Of a stretch of 64,000 nt of DNA, positions 36,917 through 42,134 are shown piece by piece (positions within the stretch are counted from its first letter, which is position 1; each line of letters starts with the position of its first letter). The position numbers and the translations under genes were made by a program. The notes under the pieces are model-generated. The model was not told the DNA's origin. It worked only from the letters and a program-made list of their open reading frames with translations, and searched no databases. Source of the DNA: Sinisalibacter aestuarii (GTDB lineage Bacteria > Pseudomonadota > Alphaproteobacteria > Rhodobacterales > Rhodobacteraceae); contig NZ_BROH01000002.1 of the NCBI RefSeq assembly GCF_027923545.1, positions 1 through 64,000 on the forward strand, read 5' to 3'.

Positions 36917-36946
36917 TATCTAGGTTTTCAGCCCGGTGAAGAACAA
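36917..36946 (-). promoter_or_regulatory. Candidate dcw promoter
   Basis: On the minus strand TTGTTC (36946-36941) and TAGATA (36922-36917) are spaced 18 bp apart, in an AT-rich patch upstream of the GGGA repeats. It would start RNA near 36910. Confidence 0.35.
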
Positions 36947-37239
36947 GGTATTGCGGGGGTAAAGCCGGAACACCGGACTAATCTTAGCGTAAGCGGAATA
37001 TTGCCACACAAGATATAGTGGGCCCGAAAAGGTGTAATTTATTCCCCTGAATTCCCGGATTTTCTTGCCGTCAGGCCGGGTCAAGCCCCGGATCACGCGG
37101 CGGCGCTGTGGAATCCGGCCCGAATCAAGCCGTTGATTCGGCTTTTTTCAACATGCGGCCATCCTCCGCCGGGCAGATCGGCCCACCGTCCCATGCTTTC
37201 CCGTGAACTGCGCCCATGAATTCCCGTGGCCGGTCCGGA
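36947..37239. other. Intergenic region upstream of dcw with one plus-strand terminator
   Basis: No coding frame was supported. The only clear element is the plus-strand hairpin at 37121-37148, listed separately. The stretch 36950-37060 is AT-rich relative to the surroundings. Confidence 0.4.
37121..37148 (+). terminator. Strong plus-strand terminator without an assigned gene
   Basis: CGAATCAA, loop GCCG, TTGATTCG (37121-37140) is a perfect 8-bp stem followed by GCTTTTTT. Plus-strand genes are absent for more than 3 kb upstream, so it may end an unannotated RNA that starts in 36910-37100. Confidence 0.6.
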
Positions 37240-37698
37240 TCAGCCCCGGTAGGCGGCTTCGAGCGTGGCGATGTCGATCTTGTTCATCGTGAACATCGCT
37301 TCGGTGGCACGGGCAGCGCCTGCCGGGTCGGCGCCGCCGACCGTGGCCATGAGCTGGCGCGGCACCACCTGCCAGCTCACACCGAACCGGTCCACGCACC
37401 AGGCGCAGCGGCTCTCGGCGCCACCATCGGCGATGAGCGCATCCCAGAGCCTGTCGGTCTCGGCCTGATCCTCGGTGATGACGGCGATCGACACCGCCGG
37501 GCTGTGCGTGAACATCGGCCCGCCATTCAGCGCCTGATACGGCACGCCCGCGAGATGAAAGTTCACCATCAGCGGCTTGCCCTCCGCGGTGGCGCCGGCG
37601 AGGGTCTCGACCCCGGATCCGGGGATCAGCGACACGTAGAACCGGGCCGCCTCTTCGGCGGCGCCATCGAACCAGAGACAGGTGCGCAGCTTCGACAT
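37240..37698 (-). CDS. VOC-superfamily (PhnB-like) protein
   Basis: 152 residues. Opens MSKLRTCLWFDGAAEEAARF, then NFHLAGVPYQALNGGPMFTH and CAWCVDRFGVSWQVVPRQLM. These are typical of the 3-demethylubiquinone-9 3-methyltransferase-like PhnB group, which despite the name lacks a proven methyltransferase activity. The substrate is unknown. GGAGGAATTCCG upstream is a good ribosome site. It lies alone between the dcw leader and the mrp terminator. Confidence 0.88.
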   Translation of the reverse strand: MSKLRTCLWFDGAAEEAARFYVSLIPGSGVETLAGATAEGKPLMVNFHLAGVPYQALNGGPMFTHSPAVSIAVITEDQAETDRLWDALIADGGAESRCAWCVDRFGVSWQVVPRQLMATVGGADPAGAARATEAMFTMNKIDIATLEAAYRG

Positions 37699-37750
37699 CG
37701 GAATTCCTCCCGCGATAACTCAGCAAACACCCCACCACCGCCCCGCGTCA

Positions 37751-37772
37751 AAGAAAAAGGGCCGGGCGCCCT
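37751..37772 (-). terminator. Terminator after mrp
   Basis: Minus strand: AGGGC, loop GCCCG, GCCCT and then TTTTTC, about 70 bp past the mrp stop. Confidence 0.6.
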
Positions 37773-37783
37773 GCACCCTGCCC

Positions 37784-37832
37784 TTCATCTTGCCGGAAAT
37801 ATCCCGGGGGTGTGGGGGCTGGCCCCCACGCC
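37784..37832 (-). repeat. Rhodobacterales-type 3' element after mrp
   Basis: Minus strand: hairpin GTGGGGGCCAGCCCCCAC, then ACCCCCGGGATATTTCCGGC and AAGATGAAG. A related box follows recN at 10325-10361. Both are directly downstream of minus-strand genes and upstream of nothing they could regulate in sense. Confidence 0.6.
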
Positions 37833-37839
37833 CGCCCGC

Positions 37840-38946
37840 TCAGCCCATGCCGCCGTTGATCAACTCGCGCGCGAGCCGCTGATAGGCCTCCGCCACCGGC
37901 CCCTCGCCCAGCGCGATCGGCGTGCCCGTATCGCCCGCCATGCGCACTTCGCGCGCCAGCGGGATCTCACCGAGGAACGGGATCTTCATCCGTTCGCTCT
38001 CGGCCCGCACCCCGCCCTCGCCGAAGATATGGTCTTCATGGCCGCAATTCGGGCAGACATACATCGACATGTTCTCGATCAGCCCGAGCACCGGAATGCG
38101 CACCTTCTGGAACATGTCGATCGCCTTGTGCGCGTCGATCAGCGCCACGTCCTGCGGCGTCGACACCACCAGCGCGCCCGACATCAGCACCTTCTGCGCC
38201 AGCGTGATCTGCACGTCGCCGGTGCCGGGCGGCAGGTCGATGATCAGCACGTCGAGCGGCCCCCAGTTCACCGAGAACAGGAATTGCTGGATCGTGCCGG
38301 TGATCAGCGGCCCGCGCCAGACCACCGCCTGATCGGGATCGACGAAGAGGCCGATCGAGACAAGCTTCACGCCATGCGCCACCACCGGGTCCATGATCTT
38401 GCCGTCATCGGATTTTGGCCGGTCCCTGGTGCCCATCATCAGCTGCTGCGAGGGGCCGAGCACGTCGGCGTCGATCAGCCCCACCTTGCGGCCCTGTTTC
38501 GCCAGCGCCACCGCGAGGTTGGAAGCGACGGTGGATTTGCCCACCCCGCCTTTGCCCGAAGCGATGGCGATCACCCGGTCCACACCCTTGATCTTCTCCG
38601 GGCCGTCCTGCGGCTTGGGATGCTGGCCGATCTTCAGCGCCGGCGGTTCACCCGTGCCGGCGGACGGCGCCGGCTGCGGCGCATTCTTCGGCATCGCGTT
38701 ATGCGCGGTGAGGATAACGGTGGCGTGGCTCACCCCGTCCAGCGCCGCGACGGCCGCCTGCGCGGCGGCGCGTTGCGGCTCCAGCGTGCCGGCAAGCTCC
38801 GGCGTCGGCGCTTCGATCAGGAAGCTCACCTTGCCGTCTGCGGCGACCATGAGGCCGCGAATCATATCGCGCGAGACGAGATCGCCGCCATCGGGCACGG
38901 CCACGCCAGCCAGTGTTTCGAGAATCTGTTCCTTGCTCACGGCCAT
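37840..38946 (-). CDS. mrp: Mrp/NBP35-family Fe-S cluster carrier ATPase
   Basis: 368 residues. N-terminal MIP18/DUF59 domain (about 5-85; LAGVAVPDGGDLVSRDMIRG). The ParA-like ATPase has the deviant Walker A VIAIASGKGGVGKSTVASNL, then VGLIDADVLGPSQQ and LDVLIIDLPPGTGDVQITLA. MYVCPNCGHEDHIFGEGG has the CxxC that binds the Fe-S cluster at a dimer interface. It delivers clusters to apo-proteins. GGAAAGGGAGCAC precedes the ATG. Confidence 0.96.
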   Translation of the reverse strand: MAVSKEQILETLAGVAVPDGGDLVSRDMIRGLMVAADGKVSFLIEAPTPELAGTLEPQRAAAQAAVAALDGVSHATVILTAHNAMPKNAPQPAPSAGTGEPPALKIGQHPKPQDGPEKIKGVDRVIAIASGKGGVGKSTVASNLAVALAKQGRKVGLIDADVLGPSQQLMMGTRDRPKSDDGKIMDPVVAHGVKLVSIGLFVDPDQAVVWRGPLITGTIQQFLFSVNWGPLDVLIIDLPPGTGDVQITLAQKVLMSGALVVSTPQDVALIDAHKAIDMFQKVRIPVLGLIENMSMYVCPNCGHEDHIFGEGGVRAESERMKIPFLGEIPLAREVRMAGDTGTPIALGEGPVAEAYQRLARELINGGMG

Positions 38947-39130
38947 CGGCGTGCTCCCTTTCCTCGTGGTGCCGCATTACATGAGCGTTTTCGTCGGGAT
39001 CGCAAGAGGGCGCACCAATCTGCCGCAGGATTGGGCATTTCAAGGGTGCCATGCACAAAGCACATGCCTCCCGTGAATAGGTCAGGGTTACATATGCATT
39101 TTCTGCATGGCGGCAATTCCGAACCGTCCA

Positions 39131-39159
39131 TTGTGCAAGCGCAGCATTCGGCCCATCTT
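39131..39159 (+). promoter_or_regulatory. Candidate promoter of the DUF1127/CcsR locus
   Basis: TTGTGC (39131-39136) and CATCTT (39154-39159) are spaced 17 bp apart, about 75 nt upstream of the DUF1127 start. In R. sphaeroides the homologous locus is driven by RpoHI/RpoHII. The match here is weak and the sigma factor cannot be told. Confidence 0.3.
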
Positions 39160-39238
39160 AGCCTCAACACGGAACGAACAAACGCCGCCAGCACACAAGG
39201 CCCAGACGAGGCCCGGGCGGAAAAGGAAAGAGAACACG

Positions 39239-39457
39239 ATGGCATACGCTTCTGACATCCGCACCGCACAGCGCGGCCTTATGGATCGCGTGAACGCCGT
39301 GACGAAGGCCTTCGCCGAAGCGCGCGAGCAGCGCCGCGTCTACACCCGCACGCTCAATGAGCTGCGTGCGCTCAACAGCCGCGAGCTTGCCGATCTCGGC
39401 ATCTCTGCCGCGCAAATCCCGTTCATCGCCCGCGAGGCGGCCTACGGGAGCAAGTAA
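39239..39457 (+). CDS. ccaF1: DUF1127 protein, CcaF1-like small RNA-associated protein
   Basis: 72 residues. The C-terminal DUF1127 core is YTRTLNELRALNSRELADLG followed by ISAAQIPFIAREAAYG. This arginine-rich helical domain is found in small stress proteins. In R. sphaeroides the DUF1127 protein CcaF1 is encoded just before the CcsR1-4 sRNAs and takes part in their maturation and turnover; the same arrangement is seen here. The start at 39239 follows AAGGAAAGAGAACACG. The stop is only 7 bp before the first CcsR hairpin, so one primary transcript is likely. Confidence 0.88.
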   Translation: MAYASDIRTAQRGLMDRVNAVTKAFAEAREQRRVYTRTLNELRALNSRELADLGISAAQIPFIAREAAYGSK

Positions 39458-39464
39458 TTCGAAC

Positions 39465-39497
39465 GGGGCGCTCCTCTCCTCCTCCCTGGAGCGCTCC
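39465..39497 (+). ncRNA. CcsR-like sRNA 1
   Basis: Stem GGGGCGCTCC with GGAGCGCTCC, loop with CCTCCTCCC at 39478-39486. Confidence 0.8.
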
Positions 39498-39506
39498 TGA
39501 CCCGAC

Positions 39507-39535
39507 GCGAACCCTTCCTCCTCCCTGGGTTTCGC
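39507..39535 (+). ncRNA. CcsR-like sRNA 2
   Basis: Stem GCGAACCC with GGGTTTCGC (one bulged T), loop CCTCCTCCC at 39517-39525. Confidence 0.8.
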
Positions 39536-39552
39536 ATGAGGGTCACACCTTC

Positions 39553-39582
39553 GGGCGCGTCTTCCTCCTCCCTGAAGCGCCC
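39553..39582 (+). ncRNA. CcsR-like sRNA 3
   Basis: Stem GGGCGCGTC with GAAGCGCCC (one mismatch), loop CCTCCTCCC at 39564-39572. Confidence 0.8.
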
Positions 39583-39591
39583 GTGACCTGC

Positions 39592-39624
39592 CGGCGGCCC
39601 CTCTCCTCCTCCCTGGGGCCGCCG
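39592..39624 (+). ncRNA. CcsR-like sRNA 4
   Basis: Perfect 10-bp stem CGGCGGCCCC with GGGGCCGCCG, loop CCTCCTCCC at 39605-39613. Confidence 0.85.
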
Positions 39625-39646
39625 CGCAGGGTCAGAACAGAGATCC

Positions 39647-39678
39647 GGCGCCCCCTTCCTCCTCCCTGGGTCAGCGCC
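39647..39678 (+). ncRNA. CcsR-like sRNA 5
   Basis: Stem GGCGC-CCC with GGG-TCA-GCGCC (internal bulge), loop CCTCCTCCC at 39658-39666. Confidence 0.75.
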
Positions 39679-39690
39679 GAATACCCCGAA

Positions 39691-39712
39691 GGCCCACTCC
39701 TCCTCCCGGGCC
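39691..39712 (+). ncRNA. CcsR-like sRNA 6 (shortest stem)
   Basis: Stem GGCCC with GGGCC only, loop CCTCCTCCC at 39699-39707, immediately followed by the closing stem without the usual CCCT. It is the most degenerate member. Confidence 0.65.
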
Positions 39713-39753
39713 GGACGGGTGAATACCCTGGGCGCAAGCCCAACATAGTGCGG

Positions 39754-39779
39754 CGGCTCCTTCCTCCTCCCTGGAGCCG
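39754..39779 (+). ncRNA. CcsR-like sRNA 7
   Basis: Perfect 7-bp stem CGGCTCC with GGAGCCG, loop CCTCCTCCC at 39763-39771. Confidence 0.8.
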
Positions 39780-39791
39780 GTTGCAGATCTA

Positions 39792-39837
39792 ACGGCGGCG
39801 CCTCTCCTCCTCCCTGGCGTCGCCGTTTTTTCTTTTT
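39792..39837 (+). ncRNA. CcsR-like sRNA 8, doubling as transcription terminator
   Basis: An 11-bp stem ACGGCGGCGCC with GGCGTCGCCGT (one mismatch), loop CCTCCTCCC at 39806-39814. A T-tract at 39826-39837 follows, which makes this hairpin a Rho-independent terminator for the whole locus. Confidence 0.85.
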
Positions 39838-39896
39838 GGGGCTGGGAATCGGCTCGAAGCGCCCGCAAACTTGGCCCGCGTAAATGTGGAGTTGCG

Positions 39897-40964
39897 ATGC
39901 AACGGCAATTCGTGCCCTTCGGCCAGCGCTGGTCGATCCGGATGCCGGTGCCCTATTCGGCGCTGGTGGTGGATGGCGACCGGGCCTGGAGCAGCGGCCA
40001 GCTTGCGCTGGACCCGGTGGGCGCGGTGCGCGCGCCCGGTGATCTGGCGGCACAGGCGCGGATCATTGCCGACAATATCGCAGCCCTTCTCGCCGAAGGC
40101 GGCTTGAACGCCGCCGCCGTCTCCCGGCTGGTGCTCTACAGCGCTGCCCACGATCCGGCGGCGCAGGCCAAGGCCGAAACCTTCTTCGCCCGCCGCTTCG
40201 GCCCCGACACGCTGATCGAAACGGTGCCGGTGCCGCATTTCTATTATGACGGCGTGCTGCTGGAGGTGGACGTGTTCTGCGCGCGCGCCCAGCCGGTCGA
40301 GGGCGAGGCGCTGCCCGGCGGCGGCTCGGCCCGGGTGATGCGCGAGGACGAGCTGGTGCTCGTCAACCTCACCGCGCCGCCCGCCTCGCTCGGGCAGGCC
40401 ATTGGCGGGCTGCTCAACCGGCACGCGCTGTCGCCCGACCAGCTTCTGTCGGGCTGGGGCATCGCGCCCGAACCGATGCTCTCGGCGGTGCCGGGCCAGG
40501 TCGCGCCACGGCTGCCGGGCTTCTTCGCCGGGGCACTCATGCCCTGCTACCAGATCGGTGATCAGGTGCATCTCTATCTCACTTTCGGCACCGGCGAGGT
40601 GGAGATCGCCGAGCGCCGGGGCGAGCGGGTGCGGCTGCATCTGGCGCGGGCGGGCACGCTGGCGGTGCTCGACGGGCGCTATCTCGGCGGGCGCGAGGTG
40701 GGCCTTGATGCCCAGACCGAGGCGGTGATGGCCGAACTCGGCAAAGTGCTGGCCGAACATGGCATGAGTTTCACCGATGTGGTGAAAAGCACCACCTTCT
40801 ATGCCGGCGGCAACACCGCCGAAGAGCTTCACGGCAACCTTGCGATCCGCAACCGCTACTACAGCGCCCCCGGCCCGGCCTCGACCGGGGTGCCGATCGC
40901 GCGCATGGCCGATCCCGGCGCAAAGGTGCGCATCGAGCTGGTGCTGCGCCCCACCTCGGGCTGA
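39897..40964 (+). CDS. Tandem RidA (YjgF/YER057c/UK114) double-domain protein
   Basis: 355 residues. The first RidA-like domain lies at about 1-125 (MPVPYSALVVDGDRAWSSGQ; VPHFYYDGVLLEVDVFC). The second is at about 215-353 (RLHLARAGTLAVLDGRYLGG; FTDVVKSTTFYAGG; KVRIELVL). A linker with LPGFFAGALMPCYQIGDQVH joins them. Canonical RidA deaminates reactive enamine intermediates using an Arg near its C-terminal end (PARS-type motif). In the second domain the matching stretch is GPASTGVPIA, without that Arg, so deaminase activity is doubtful. It lies just after the CcsR terminator and probably has its own promoter. Confidence 0.85.
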   Translation: MQRQFVPFGQRWSIRMPVPYSALVVDGDRAWSSGQLALDPVGAVRAPGDLAAQARIIADNIAALLAEGGLNAAAVSRLVLYSAAHDPAAQAKAETFFARRFGPDTLIETVPVPHFYYDGVLLEVDVFCARAQPVEGEALPGGGSARVMREDELVLVNLTAPPASLGQAIGGLLNRHALSPDQLLSGWGIAPEPMLSAVPGQVAPRLPGFFAGALMPCYQIGDQVHLYLTFGTGEVEIAERRGERVRLHLARAGTLAVLDGRYLGGREVGLDAQTEAVMAELGKVLAEHGMSFTDVVKSTTFYAGGNTAEELHGNLAIRNRYYSAPGPASTGVPIARMADPGAKVRIELVLRPTSG

Positions 40965-40967
40965 GGG

Positions 40968-42038
40968 CTAGACCGCCGCGCGCAACGGGCCCGCCCTCGC
41001 CCGCGGCGTTCCCACGACGAGGGGCCCCGTTCCGAGCAGCGCCACCAGAGCCACCGCATCACGCAGGCTGAGCACCGGGCGCACCGCCCGCTGGTAGCCG
41101 GGTTTCCGGCCCAGAAGCCGCCGTGCCACCGCATCGCCCGCCACGCTGGCGCCGGTCAGCGCCGCCTCGGCCACCGGGCCATAGAGCAGCGATTCGACCT
41201 CCGCCCCCTCGGCCAGCACGAGTGCGTGGCTGTCGAACAGCAGGTTCACATATACCACCCCGGCCCGCATCTCGCGCCGCACGCCGGGGCGGCTGGCAAG
41301 TGCCTTGGCCGGCACCAGCATCTCCGCCGCGCCGGTGAACAGTTCGACAAGCGGCCCCGCCAGCAGCACGCGATGCTGCGGCGACACCACCAGCGGCGCG
41401 CTATTGCCCAAAACGCCCGGCGCAAAGCGCAGCGGCATGTCGGCGCCGATCCCCGGGCGGCGCTGGCGCGCGACCCAGCGCAGCGGCATCGGCCCGGCAT
41501 CCACCGTGGTGACGAGATCGCCCGGCGCCAGCCCGCCGACGGGGCGCGGCCCGCCGGGCGTGGCCACCCGGGTGGCGGCCTCGAAACAGACCATCTGGTA
41601 GCGCGTCGCCGGATCCTGATCGGTATTGTAGAAGGAGGGCGGGGCGTAGCTGCTGTAATTGGCCCAGTACCAGTCGGAAACATTGACATCGGGCGACCAG
41701 AGCACCTGCACGATGTTGCCGTTGTCGTCGCGCCCTTCGAAGACCACGGCAAAGCCCTCGCAACCGGTTGTCGCCGGGTCCACCGCATCGGAGCGCACCA
41801 CTGTGGCCCCGGTCAGCAGCCCGCCGCCGGACGGGCTGTCCCACGACAGATCGAACCGGTCGCCCACCTCGAACACATAAGGCGCGGAATCGTCCGGGTA
41901 GCCGGTGATGACGAGGTTCGTGGTGTCGCCCGGCGCATGATCGAAGGTGGAGCTGTTCGATCCGCTGCCGACATGCCCGCCCGTGGCCATGCCGAAATAG
42001 TCCCCGTCGACCTCGATAACGTTGCTGCCAGATGCCAT
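40968..42038 (-). CDS. Hint-domain (hedgehog/intein-type) protein
   Basis: 356 residues. The C-terminal half is a Hint module: CFEAATRVATPGGPRPVGGL starts it with the cysteine at the self-splicing position, GDLVTTVDAGPMPLRWVARQ follows, and PLVVSPQHRVLLAGPLVELF carries the block-B-like His. The N-terminal 150 residues are Gly/Ser/Asp-rich (DGDYFGMATGGHVGSGSN) and look extracellular. Such orphan Hint_2 proteins are common in Rhodobacteraceae; substrate and splicing have not been shown. It converges on the RidA gene with 3 bp between stops. Confidence 0.88.
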   Translation of the reverse strand: MASGSNVIEVDGDYFGMATGGHVGSGSNSSTFDHAPGDTTNLVITGYPDDSAPYVFEVGDRFDLSWDSPSGGGLLTGATVVRSDAVDPATTGCEGFAVVFEGRDDNGNIVQVLWSPDVNVSDWYWANYSSYAPPSFYNTDQDPATRYQMVCFEAATRVATPGGPRPVGGLAPGDLVTTVDAGPMPLRWVARQRRPGIGADMPLRFAPGVLGNSAPLVVSPQHRVLLAGPLVELFTGAAEMLVPAKALASRPGVRREMRAGVVYVNLLFDSHALVLAEGAEVESLLYGPVAEAALTGASVAGDAVARRLLGRKPGYQRAVRPVLSLRDAVALVALLGTGPLVVGTPRARAGPLRAAV

Positions 42039-42134
42039 GTTGCGGGCCCCGATGTGAACAGAAGGCCCGGCGTGGGGCCACGGGAGCAGCCTCGCAAAAA
42101 CAGGTTGTCATTTCGCTAATGCCCGCAGGGGGCG

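Larger units (their letters stand above)
39465..39831 (+). ncRNA. Array of eight tandem CcsR-type (CCUCCUCCC-loop) sRNAs
   Basis: Eight successive hairpins present CCTCCTCCC in the loop, at 39478, 39517, 39564, 39605, 39658, 39699, 39763 and 39806. Stem sequences differ between copies but each pairs, so the stems are kept by covariation while the loop is invariant. The unit spacing is 39 to 64 bp. R. sphaeroides has four such RNAs (CcsR1-4), made by RNase E processing of the ccaF1 transcript and induced by stress. The last hairpin is followed by a T-run and ends the transcript. The CCUCCUCCC loop resembles an anti-Shine-Dalgarno sequence. Confidence 0.9.

Noticed and set aside
39465-39831. 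CRISPR-like reading of the CCTCCTCCC repeats
   Set aside because: Repeats are 9 bp in variable stems with irregular spacing, no leader or cas genes; the DUF1127 context identifies the CcsR type.
39442-40053. 203-residue minus-strand frame across the sRNA array
   Set aside because: GGGRR/EEE-rich product is the translated complement of the CCUCCUCCC loops.
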